Shown here one piece after another: positions 43,201 through 50,173 of a stretch of DNA of 64,000 nt. Under the pieces are notes generated by a model that saw only the letters and a list, made by a program, of their open reading frames with translations, had not been told where the DNA came from and made no database searches. Position numbers and translations under genes: made by a program. Source of the stretch: Geobacter sp. (GTDB lineage: Bacteria; Desulfobacterota; Desulfuromonadia; Geobacterales; Geobacteraceae); contig POSG01000006.1 in assembly GCA_003314535.1 (NCBI GenBank), forward strand, positions 1-64,000, in the 5' to 3' direction. The stretch's first letter is position 1. Every line of letters begins with the position of its first letter.

Positions 43201-43720
43201 TGTCCGAAGGGAGAATGGGCCTGGCGACTGCAAGCATTGGACCATCGGGCAGCATGATGATCCCGTCCGGGCTTTTGCCCCTGTCGGCTTGGCGCAGCAA
43301 GTGGCTGCCCGGTGGAAGGGACCCGACAAAGGGGCGCGGCAGGGTTGTCTGTCGTTGCGTGTCCAGGTCAAAGCCTTTGGAATACACGATTCGGCCCGCG
43401 GAGTCACAGAATACGATCATGTTCAGTTTCAGGCCGTTGAACGTGGTGTCGATGAGATTTGTCGAGATGAACCTGGGATCCCGGTTTCTTACGAAAGCGT
43501 AGGAATCATCCCATGCGGCATAATCCCCCGCGACCCTGGCCAGGGAATCCAGCCTGTCGTTCAGTGCGTTCAGCGCTCTCTGGACGTTCTCCCGCACATA
43601 CTCTTCCTCGAGCCTGGAGAAACTGGAAAGGAGGATTGCCCGGGAGATGATCAACATGGACAGCATCAGGGCCAGGAGCAGCAAGCTGATGATCAGTGCG
43701 GGTTTCCATCTGATGGTCAT
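40247..43720 (-). CDS. CHASE4-PAS-GAF-PAS-GGDEF-EAL sensor protein
   Basis: The 1157-residue protein has a transmembrane helix (9-31), a periplasmic CHASE4-type sensor (about 35-275, with AWDDSYAF), a second helix near 275-300, a PAS domain (~315-430), a GAF domain (~435-590), another PAS (~600-720), a GGDEF domain and an EAL domain. GGDEF at 804-808 is intact with an RSSD inhibition site five residues before it, and EAL at 932-934 (VEALLRWNHP) is intact with the DDFGTGYSSL loop. It may both make and break c-di-GMP in response to periplasmic and cytoplasmic signals. It stands alone, 165 bases from rdgC. Confidence 0.92.
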   Translation of the reverse strand: MTIRWKPALIISLLLLALMLSMLIISRAILLSSFSRLEEEYVRENVQRALNALNDRLDSLARVAGDYAAWDDSYAFVRNRDPRFISTNLIDTTFNGLKLNMIVFCDSAGRIVYSKGFDLDTQRQTTLPRPFVGSLPPGSHLLRQADRGKSPDGIIMLPDGPMLAVARPILPSDKKGAARGTLIMGRYLDKEEIGQLSRTTNLSIDVRRANDAGLAPGHGSAPEHPRGNAGIFVKHLSDDTVAGYSSLRDIYGTPQLILRVEMHRGLYRQGLASIRYFLLWLLFLALSFGAAIYHFLDKFLAAEQSRHEGEKRYRSVVEQAAEGIVLFDASGNGILEANQAFRNTFAIGADLMPQSSLPALTGISADDLGRLLDRVQREKQPFSEEIRLSRQDGLPVDVSMSLSSMTLEGRDMVCAVIHDITERKRTEERLAKLNECFLGFTSDPDENISRLTSFCGALMGAACALYNRLDDGMLHTMAHWHAPDDFNTVDRPEGHICHEVIKLGGNRVFVARDLPNSRFAVSDPNVLRYNLQTYVGVPVKCSGYCVGSLCVVYQHDFLPSEEDRKLMGIVAVAVEAAEESKQAAKVLKESESFARSTLDALPERIAILDEEGLIIAINQQWRNFARDNTCVLQNMLEGENYLVACDAAQGWAAEFSSSFATGIRSVLRGQRESFSLEYPSAPGNEAHWFLGRANCFPGNCATRVVLVHEDITDLKRAEGNIQKLAYYDTLTDLPNRLLLHDRLQQAVRRSDRNRHMLAVMFLDLDHFKVINDTLGHSAGDQLLKKVAERLTRHIRSSDTVARMGGDEFVIIINQITSTRDVSHIAALLIDTLSPPFELDGQEVFITTSIGIVIYPVDGNDGDKLLKNADTAMYLAKERGRNTFQFFSAEMNARAEERLSLETSLRHAIEREEFSLLYQPWMDLRTGRITGVEALLRWNHPLRGIISPDSFIQLAEETGLIIPIGEWVLKNACSEMSALKERGIRCPCVAVNMSSRQFKKYNLLEAVADALEETGANPASLELELTESIMMENVEENIALLHALKRMGVSLSVDDFGTGYSSLNYLKRFPIDKLKIDRSFIQGIPGDKEDTGITQAIIAMARILRLSVVAEGVENREQLSFLQEHGCDAVQGYHVSKPLSLGELSDFLARTGRNSGKS

Positions 43721-43971
43721 GGACTTGTATCCCTTTGACAGGCAGGATTCGTCCCGTCATGAAATCCCTTTTCAAGAGTGATCCCGGTGGTTGCGGCATG
43801 GTCTGCTGTTGCCGGGAGATTCCGGATGGACACAAGTATAACCGATATCACGGTTTAGACAACATTGATGTGCTGAAAGTAATTTGCGTGCTTTATTTAT
43901 TGCGGGCAGGGAGCGTCGGTGAAGTGCGGTTGCCGGCGGAAAACGGGATTGATCCCAACATGACATTAAGT

Positions 43972-43988
43972 GTAAATAAAATATTTAC
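43972..43988. promoter_or_regulatory. Perfect inverted repeat (operator-like)
   Basis: GTAAATA and TATTTAC are separated by AAA. A symmetric AT-rich site of this size is typical of a dimeric regulator, but I cannot name one. It lies about 640 bases before mop and about 250 bases from the GGDEF-EAL gene start. Confidence 0.4.
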
Positions 43989-44230
43989 TCGTTTGCATGG
44001 GAAAGGGATGGCTGGCGCGATGGATAATTGATTTTATTTAAAATAAATATGTGACATCGCGAACAACAAGTACAATTAGGGGGAAATGCAAATTGTAGTG
44101 CGATACAATTTGTAAAATATTGAATATATTGTATAAAACTATGTCAAAATTGTGAGTTCTGTGCATGGTGGAAAATACGCATTGGTTGACGACAAAAAAA
44201 TTACAATATAAATAAAAATAATCTTGCTTC

Positions 44231-44256
44231 TCGTTAGGTATGATGATATATAACGA
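44231..44256 (+). promoter_or_regulatory. Candidate ModE (molybdate) operator upstream of mop
   Basis: The 26-base site is TCGTTAGGTA, six bases, then TATATAACGA. The right half is a full match to the CGnTATATA-N6-TATATAnCG ModE consensus and the left half matches 8 of 10 positions of its mirror. The downstream gene encodes a molybdenum enzyme, which fits regulation by molybdate. No ModE gene is in this window. Confidence 0.65.
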
Positions 44257-44289
44257 CGGTAAATAGAAAAAACATGATTTGATTCAAAA

Positions 44290-44346
44290 TAAAATCGGGA
44301 TTGGCCACTGGCGGGATTCGCTCCAAGGTGAAGCCTCCATCCCCTG
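44290..44346 (+). ncRNA. Candidate structured leader element before the mop terminator
   Basis: This stretch can fold as nested helices: GGGAT pairs with ATCCC at the ends, GGC-CAC with GTG-aa-GCC inside, and GCG with CGC near the tip. Together with the terminator at 44414 this is the layout of a transcription-attenuating riboswitch. I could not match it to a known aptamer; a molybdenum- or tungsten-cofactor RNA would suit the gene. Confidence 0.35.
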
Positions 44347-44413
44347 CGGAAGAAAAAAAATAAAATAGCTTGATACGCGCCCATTTCGTCCTCTGCGAAG
44401 GCAGACTCAACGG

Positions 44414-44468
44414 AACCCGCAAAGATACCGGCATGATTTCGGTATTGATGCGGGTTTTTTCTTTTTTC
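44414..44468 (+). terminator. Intrinsic terminator in the mop leader
   Basis: AACCCGC (44414-44420) pairs with GCGGGTT (44450-44456), and inside it ATACCG pairs with CGGTAT, followed by T6-C-T6. It lies about 160 bases before the mop start and on the same strand, so it either ends a small transcript or acts as an attenuator for mop. Confidence 0.8.
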
Positions 44469-44486
44469 TCATGAAAGGTGGACGCC

Positions 44487-44600
44487 GCAGGGCTACACCT
44501 CGCAAAACGCTGACTGCTTTCACTCCGGTATGCTGCAAGACCAGGGGGTGGAACAGGCGGCGCCCTGCAGTTATTAACGGCTAACCGGTTTTCCCGGTTA
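44487..44600 (+). promoter_or_regulatory. Structured 5' UTR of mop after the terminator
   Basis: GCAGGGC (44487-44493) pairs with GCCCTGC (44562-44568), and CACCTC (44496-44501) with GGGGTG (44545-44550) inside it. A 7-bp hairpin TAACCGG...CCGGTTA lies at 44582-44600, just before the AAGGAGGAG ribosome binding site. Such pairing suggests mRNA stabilisation or translational control. Confidence 0.4.
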
Positions 44601-44624
44601 CCTACACCAAAAGGAGGAGATTGT

Positions 44625-47417
44625 ATGATTAAAAAGGTTCTCAAAGTCAATGGCGTAGAGCGGACGCTGATCATTGACCAGGAAGCGTTGCTGTCCGATG
44701 TGCTGCGCAAGCAGCTTCATATGACAGGCGTCAAAGTCGGCTGCGGCACTGGCCAGTGCGGCGCCTGCAACGTGATCCTGAACGGCAAACTGGTCCGTTC
44801 CTGCACCATGAAGATGAAGCGGGTTGAAAACCTGTCCACTATTACCACGATTGAAGGGATCGGTACGCCGCTCAATCTCCATCCTCTTCAGAAGGCGTTC
44901 ATCTTCCATCATGCCATCCAGTGCGGTTTCTGTACCCCCGGCTTCATCGTTTCCGCCAAGGCGCTCCTGGACGAAAACCCGAATCCGACCCGTAACGACG
45001 TTCGCGACTGGTTCCAGAAGAATCGCAACGCCTGCCGCTGTACCGGCTATAGCATGATCGTCGATGCGGTTATGGATGCCGCCAAGGTGCTCCGCGGCGA
45101 ACTGTCTGAATCCGCCCTCGAATACAAACATCCGGCCGGCGGCAGAGTGTACGGAACCCGTATGACCCGTCCCTCGTCAGTTGCCAAAGCCTGCGGCCTG
45201 TGGGATTTCGGCGAGGACATGGCCACTCAGCTTCCCGAGAACACCCTGCAGTGCGCACTGGTGCAGCCCAAGGTTTCCCACGCCATCATCAAAGGCATCG
45301 ACACCACCGAAGCGGAAAAAATGCCTGGCGTCTTCAAGGTCGTTACCCACAAGGACGTCAAGGGCAAGAACCGCATCACCGGCCTCATCACTTTCCCGAC
45401 CAACAAGGGTGACGGCTGGGATCGTCCTATACTGAACGATGACAAGATCTACCAGTACGGCGACGTCTGCGCCATAGTTTGCGCCGACACAAAGGAAAAC
45501 GCCCTGGCGGCAGCCGAAAAAGTCAAGGTCGACCTGGAAATCCTGCCGGCATACATGAACGCACCGGCAGCCATGGCTGAAGACGCCATTGAGATTCACC
45601 CGGGAACCCCGAACGTTTATTACACCTGCTACGGCAAAAAAGGCGCGGACGTTAAACCGATAATCGAAAAGGCGGCCCATACCTTCTCAGCCGAATACTA
45701 CCTGCAGCGCCAGCCCCATATGCCCATCGAGCCGGATGTCGGATTCGCCTACATCGATGACCAGGGCAGGGTTGTCATTCACTCCAAATCCATCGGTATC
45801 CACCTGCACCTGTACATGATCGCCCCGGGTCTCGGCGTTGAGCCTGACCAGATCGTTCTCGTGCAGAACCCCACCGGCGCAACCTTCGGCTACAAGTTCA
45901 GCCCGACCATGGAAGCCCTGGTTGGCGCCGCTGCCATGGCGACCGGCCGTCCCTGCTTCCTGGGCTATGACTGGTATCAACAGCAGACTTATACCGGCAA
46001 GCGTTCTCCCTCCTATCTCAGGGGCACAATTGCCTGCGACGCGGAAGGCAAGCTGCTCGCCATCGATGCAAGCTGGGACCTCGACCACGGCCCCTATTCG
46101 GAGTTCGGCGACCTGGTCACCCTGCGCGGCCAGCAGTTCGTTGGCGCCGGCTATGACATTCCGAACCTGAACACCGAGGGCCACACTGTCTGTACCAACC
46201 ACGGCTGGGGTTCCGCGTTCCGCGCATACGGTTCGCCTCAGGCATTCATGTTCAGCGAATCCATTGTCGACGAATTGGCAAGGAAAGCCGGCTTCGACCC
46301 GTTCGAGTTCCGCTTCAAGAACATTTACCGTCCCGGCGCCACAACCCCTACCGGCCAGGTTCCGGAAGTGTTCTGCTTTGAAGAGATGTTCAACATCATG
46401 CGTCCCAAGTACCAGGAGGCAAAGGCCAAGGCCAAACTGGAGTCAACCGACACGGTAAAACGCGGCGTCGGCGTCTCCCTCGGTATCTACGGCTGCGGCC
46501 TCGACGGTCCCGACACCTCCGCCGCATGGGCTGAGCTGATGCCGAACGGCGACGTGACGATCGGGAATGCATGGGAAGACCATGGCCAGGGTTCCGACAT
46601 GGCAACTGTGGCATTCGCCCACGAGGCGCTTCGCGACCTCAAGCTGGAACCGTCACAGATCAAGCTCTGCATGAACGACACCAGCCTTACCCCGAACGCG
46701 GGACCTTCAGGCGGCAGCCGTCAGAACACGGTTACCGGCACCGCCATCGTCGCGGCATGCAAACTGCTGCTCAACGCCATGAAGAAAGCAGACGGCACCT
46801 TCCGCACCTATGACGAAATGGTGAAAGAAAAGATCGAAACCAAGTACGAGGGGAGCTGGACCACGCCGTGCACCAATCAGGACGAAAACGGAATCGGCAA
46901 TCCTTTCTGCGTCTACATGTACGCTCTCTTTATGTCCGAAGTTGCCGTCGACATCACCACCGGCAAGGTGCAAGTCGTGAAGATGACATACGCGGGCGAC
47001 AACGGCACCATCACCAACCGCGGCACCGTTGACGGCCAGGTTTACGGCGCCCTCGCCCAGGGTATCGGCCTTGCCCTCACCGAGGACTTCGAAGACCTGA
47101 AGAAACACACCACCCTGATCGGCTCAGGCTTCCCGTTCATCAAGGACGTGCCCGACGATATGGAGCTTATTTTCCTTGAAACACCACGTTCTGCCACCGC
47201 ATTCGGTCAGGCCGGCGTCGGCGAAGGTCCTCTGACCTCTCCGCATGTTTCTATCATCAACGCAATCGCCGACGCATGCGGTGCACGTATCAGGTCCCTG
47301 CCGGCATATCCGGACAAGGTCCTGAAGGCTCTGAAATCCGCCAAGAAAGCATATGACGTCGCCGATGCAATGGCTGACGGCTACATGTCAACCGGTGGTA
47401 TCGACACGCTGAAATAA
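44625..47417 (+). CDS. mop: Molybdenum aldehyde oxidoreductase (Mop), 2x[2Fe-2S] and molybdopterin
   Basis: This is a 930-residue xanthine-oxidase-family enzyme like the Desulfovibrio gigas aldehyde oxidoreductase, which oxidises aldehydes to acids in the cytoplasm with flavodoxin or similar as acceptor. The first cluster uses Cys40, Cys45, Cys48 and Cys60, and the second Cys100, Cys103, Cys137 and Cys139, the same numbers as in D. gigas. The catalytic Glu in GQAGVGEGPLTSPH is Glu867. Codons are strongly biased to C/G third positions, which suggests high expression. AAAGGAGGAG precedes the ATG. It is a single-gene unit, with the ModE-like site and leader upstream and a hairpin terminator downstream. 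No FAD domain is present, as expected for this subfamily. Confidence 0.95.
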   Translation: MIKKVLKVNGVERTLIIDQEALLSDVLRKQLHMTGVKVGCGTGQCGACNVILNGKLVRSCTMKMKRVENLSTITTIEGIGTPLNLHPLQKAFIFHHAIQCGFCTPGFIVSAKALLDENPNPTRNDVRDWFQKNRNACRCTGYSMIVDAVMDAAKVLRGELSESALEYKHPAGGRVYGTRMTRPSSVAKACGLWDFGEDMATQLPENTLQCALVQPKVSHAIIKGIDTTEAEKMPGVFKVVTHKDVKGKNRITGLITFPTNKGDGWDRPILNDDKIYQYGDVCAIVCADTKENALAAAEKVKVDLEILPAYMNAPAAMAEDAIEIHPGTPNVYYTCYGKKGADVKPIIEKAAHTFSAEYYLQRQPHMPIEPDVGFAYIDDQGRVVIHSKSIGIHLHLYMIAPGLGVEPDQIVLVQNPTGATFGYKFSPTMEALVGAAAMATGRPCFLGYDWYQQQTYTGKRSPSYLRGTIACDAEGKLLAIDASWDLDHGPYSEFGDLVTLRGQQFVGAGYDIPNLNTEGHTVCTNHGWGSAFRAYGSPQAFMFSESIVDELARKAGFDPFEFRFKNIYRPGATTPTGQVPEVFCFEEMFNIMRPKYQEAKAKAKLESTDTVKRGVGVSLGIYGCGLDGPDTSAAWAELMPNGDVTIGNAWEDHGQGSDMATVAFAHEALRDLKLEPSQIKLCMNDTSLTPNAGPSGGSRQNTVTGTAIVAACKLLLNAMKKADGTFRTYDEMVKEKIETKYEGSWTTPCTNQDENGIGNPFCVYMYALFMSEVAVDITTGKVQVVKMTYAGDNGTITNRGTVDGQVYGALAQGIGLALTEDFEDLKKHTTLIGSGFPFIKDVPDDMELIFLETPRSATAFGQAGVGEGPLTSPHVSIINAIADACGARIRSLPAYPDKVLKALKSAKKAYDVADAMADGYMSTGGIDTLK

Positions 47418-47457
47418 CAGCTGGCGCCTTGAAGTAGTGTTTTCATGGCATGCATCT

Positions 47458-47492
47458 CGGGGCGAACACTGAAGTGTCCCGGGTTCGCCCCG
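47458..47492 (+). terminator. Terminator hairpin after mop
   Basis: CGGGGCGAAC and GTTCGCCCCG form a perfect 10-bp stem. A second small stem, ACACT/AGTGT, can extend it inward. The following CCTTTC is a weak T-tract, so efficiency is uncertain. Confidence 0.65.
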
Positions 47493-47609
47493 CCTTTCAT
47501 GCTCTGAAAAAGGATAATTATGAATTTTTATAGTATAGATATACGCATACTTCCGAGGAGTCCTCCTCGGGTGGCGTGAATCAAGTGCGAACAGATGGGT
47601 GGTCATGAG

Positions 47610-47629
47610 CCGGGCCGTGGAGGGCTGGG
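47610..47629 (+). repeat. Direct repeat, copy 1
   Basis: Twenty bases, CCGGGCCGTGGAGGGCTGGG, recur exactly at 47672-47691, 62 bases downstream. The second copy is the loop of a GGGCAC/GTGCCC hairpin followed by TCTTTT, which may be a terminator. Confidence 0.65.
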
Positions 47630-47671
47630 TTTGTCGCTGCCCATTGAAAGTCAGATAAAGGCGGGCACGTT

Positions 47672-47691
47672 CCGGGCCGTGGAGGGCTGGG
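47672..47691 (+). repeat. Direct repeat, copy 2
   Basis: Exact repeat of 47610-47629. It is enclosed by a CGGGCAC/GTGCCCG stem (about 47662-47699), then GTCTTTT. Confidence 0.65.
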
Positions 47692-47882
47692 AGGGTGCCC
47701 GTCTTTTCGTTGTTGGTGGATGACTGGGGGAGGGCGCCCATCAAACGGGCAGGCACGGGCTTGCGCGCCGTTTCAGCCTACGAAGCATAACGCCTCTTCG
47801 GCGAAGTAGGCAGCGTTCCAGGCCTCCTCCGCCAAAGCAGTTAAAGCTGTGGCGGGCGGGCACGGAGGCGGGGGAGCTGCCC

Positions 47883-48842
47883 CTACATGCCGTGGTGCAC
47901 TCTGTCAAGCAGCTGCTTCAGGGATGCTTTCTCCAGGGCCGGATCGAACTTGTACTTTTCCAGGTTGCACCTTGCTGCCAGCTCGTTGTAATAGGTCTGG
48001 TCGGTTTCAGCGCGAAAGAGAAGCTCTGCGAGCCTTTCCGTGCCCTTGACTGGGAAAAGGCCGGGATAATCCTGTCCCAGGAGGCCCCTGGTGCAGGGTA
48101 TGTCGGACCCGATGACGGGAATGCCGCTTACAACGGCTTCGGATATCACATTGGCGCCACCCTCGCTGAGTGACGAAATCACCATGATCCGGCTGCGCAT
48201 CAATACTTCCGCGGTGCGCTCCCTGTCCAATTCACCGAGCCAGTGGAACCTGGGGTTTTCCTCGGCTTCCCGTGCAGCTTCCCGGGCCAGTTCATCAGAA
48301 AGTGCCGCACCGGCATGGAATACCCTGATCCTTGACCTTGCAGGCAGAAGACGGGCTGCCCGGGCGGTCCGCAGGGGGTCTTTCACTTCCCTCAAGTGGG
48401 CGATCACGCATACATCGAAATGATCAGGGTCTTTGACGGCGTCGAAGGTGGGCGGAAGGGCTGACTGAAATATTACCATCGTCTTGTGCCGAAGGGCGGG
48501 AGGCAAATCGCGCAGCGCCATCGGCTGGAGAACCACAAGCTGGTCGGCAAGGTAGAGGACATCCTGAGCCGAGGGATCGTTTTTCAGGTCAGCGTACAGG
48601 TCGGTTCCGGTCAGGCAGATGACGATGTTCCCGGCAATTCCGCTGTTTCTTGCTTCAAGTATGGCCTGGCGGTTTTTTGATGCGTTGAACGCGACGAGAA
48701 TATCGCATGGTTTGCGATTCACGCATGCCGAGGAGCTTACGCTGTGCCCCAGTTCCAGGAAGAAATGCCGCCAGCGTTCGCTGGTGACGACGTTTCCGTT
48801 ACGTATGTTTTGCGAAGGAGCTTCGAGAAAACTGATGTTCAT
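47883..48842 (-). CDS. senB: SenB-like glycosyltransferase (selenosugar synthase family, TIGR04348)
   Basis: The 319-residue protein closely follows the family that includes SenB, which in selenoneine producers joins selenophosphate to UDP-GlcNAc-type sugar to make a selenosugar. Characteristic segments are CDILVAFNASKNRQA, VICLTGTDLYADL, ADQLVVLQPMALRDLPPALR, CVIAHLREVKDPLRTARAARLLP and EGGANVISEAVVSGIPVIGSDIP. The last is a GT-B nucleotide-sugar site. SenA and SenC are not encoded nearby, so the substrate is unproven. A DUF3343 putative selenium/sulfur carrier gene at 52654 is the only other hint of selenium use. It is transcribed toward the mop region, away from its upstream neighbours. 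Confidence 0.7.
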   Translation of the reverse strand: MNISFLEAPSQNIRNGNVVTSERWRHFFLELGHSVSSSACVNRKPCDILVAFNASKNRQAILEARNSGIAGNIVICLTGTDLYADLKNDPSAQDVLYLADQLVVLQPMALRDLPPALRHKTMVIFQSALPPTFDAVKDPDHFDVCVIAHLREVKDPLRTARAARLLPARSRIRVFHAGAALSDELAREAAREAEENPRFHWLGELDRERTAEVLMRSRIMVISSLSEGGANVISEAVVSGIPVIGSDIPCTRGLLGQDYPGLFPVKGTERLAELLFRAETDQTYYNELAARCNLEKYKFDPALEKASLKQLLDRVHHGM

Positions 48843-49025
48843 GTGCGTCCTTCACGGTCTGAAGGCAGAGGCAGGCAGTTCGGGCGGGATTCAATGATAA
48901 CTGAGCTTCTGTTTCGAGGCATATCCTCTGCGTATGTGCTCTTCCTGCGTGAATTGATCCTGGAAATCCGGCTCCATGATGATCACTTCGGCACTGCTTG
49001 TCAAGGGGTAGAAGTCGAACGTTCA

Positions 49026-50171
49026 TTACTGATTCTGCAATTTGGACAACTGGCGCAGGAAATTCCTGGTCAGAGCTGGATGGAGTTCTGTGCCGCATAT
49101 GTCGATCATCATGCCTGCCACCGTGTCGAAGTCAAGGGGACCGCGGTAAATTCGCTTGGTCCTGAGGGCATCGAAATAGTCCGATACCGCAGTCATCTGG
49201 CTGACCAGGTTCTGTTGCCATCCTTCGCGCACCCGGGGGTATCCGCTCATGTTGTAGCGCATGTGATGTTCAAAACAGCAGACAACCGCCAGCTTTGGAA
49301 TTTCCGACATTTCCAACAGGTAATTGGCTCCCGTCAAAGGATGGAGCCTGATCGTTTCCATTTCGTCCGGGGTCAGTTTTCCCGGCTTGGTGAGGATCTC
49401 TTCCGGTACGTACAGCTTGCCGATGTCGTGAAGCATTGCTGCCACTCCGATTTCATGCAACAGTCTGCCTTTGACTCCGAACGACATGGCCTGGGCGATG
49501 TTGAGGATGCAGACATTGGTGGAGTGGGTATAGGTGTACTCGTCAAGCAGCCGCAGCGGGGTTATGGCGAGAAGCGGCGAAGTGGCCTGTCGAAATGCGC
49601 TGATCAGCGAATCTACGATGTCGGAAATTTCGTTTGACGTTATCTTCTCGTGTTTTCTGACCCGCTCGTGAATATCAGCGAATGCTTTGGCTTCATGGAA
49701 CGGAATATCTTCGAGCGCGATTCTGCCGTGGTTGGCTTCCGGATCACTCCGGTCTTCTGTTTCGTCGGGAGGCTGGATGTCTATTTTCCCGAGTCGGATA
49801 TGGTCGGTTGACCTTGTGTCCGCATTGGGAGATTCCCTTCCCGAGAGGCTGACCGCCAGGCTGCGGATTTCCTGCAGGGGGACGCCGCGCAGGAACTTGA
49901 TGTGTCCGATTCCGCGTGAAGCAAGGATCTGGTTGAACTTGCCGAGGGTCATGCTTCCTTCAAGGGGGGTGTTGTCCAGTATGAGCTCGTCCTCTATCCG
50001 CAGGAAAACGATTTCCTCGTCCTCGTCCATGGCTTGATCAAGGTTTCCGTGCGCTTTCGAGCAGAGGCGGCCGACCTGCTGGTGGTCGGGCGAATAGAGT
50101 GACACGTTGGCGATGGCCGATACCATGTTGCGGATGAAATCATGAATGAATCTCATCTTGTCCGTGGTCAT
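49026..50171 (-). CDS. HD-GYP domain protein with N-terminal sensor-like module
   Basis: The 381-residue protein ends in an HD-GYP domain: H248-D249 in MLHDIGK, and HHMRYNMSGYP as a GYP signature with Asn replacing the usual Asp and Met-Ser before GYP. This predicts a c-di-GMP phosphodiesterase. Residues 1-115 (YSPDHQQVGRL, IEDELILDNTPLEG, RGVPLQEIRSLAVSLSG) form a module also found in the next upstream protein. GGGAGAAG precedes the ATG. The start is two bases after the upstream stop (50174), so the pair is an operon. Confidence 0.88.
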   Translation of the reverse strand: MTTDKMRFIHDFIRNMVSAIANVSLYSPDHQQVGRLCSKAHGNLDQAMDEDEEIVFLRIEDELILDNTPLEGSMTLGKFNQILASRGIGHIKFLRGVPLQEIRSLAVSLSGRESPNADTRSTDHIRLGKIDIQPPDETEDRSDPEANHGRIALEDIPFHEAKAFADIHERVRKHEKITSNEISDIVDSLISAFRQATSPLLAITPLRLLDEYTYTHSTNVCILNIAQAMSFGVKGRLLHEIGVAAMLHDIGKLYVPEEILTKPGKLTPDEMETIRLHPLTGANYLLEMSEIPKLAVVCCFEHHMRYNMSGYPRVREGWQQNLVSQMTAVSDYFDALRTKRIYRGPLDFDTVAGMMIDICGTELHPALTRNFLRQLSKLQNQ

Positions 50172-50173
50172 GC

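Larger units (their letters stand above)
43721..44624. other. Long AT-rich region upstream of mop, with regulatory signals
   Basis: These 904 bases hold no gene I accept. From left to right: an inverted repeat GTAAATA-aaa-TATTTAC at 43972-43988; arms ATACAAT (44103-44109) and ATTGTAT (44128-44134); a ModE-like operator at 44231-44256; and a structured leader with a terminator at 44414-44468, listed separately. Several of these may control mop. Confidence 0.6.
47418..47882. other. Intergenic region with short GC-rich repeats
   Basis: The region between mop and the SenB-like gene contains the mop terminator and a direct repeat, with a further GC-rich fold at 47820-47870. No ORF here looks real; the 47388-47756 minus frame is repeat-rich noise. 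Confidence 0.5.

Noticed and set aside
44300-44340. GGCCACTGG in the mop leader as a cobalamin riboswitch B12 box
   Set aside because: The rest of the B12-riboswitch core (the GACNCCxGCC-like 3' box and junction elements) is missing.
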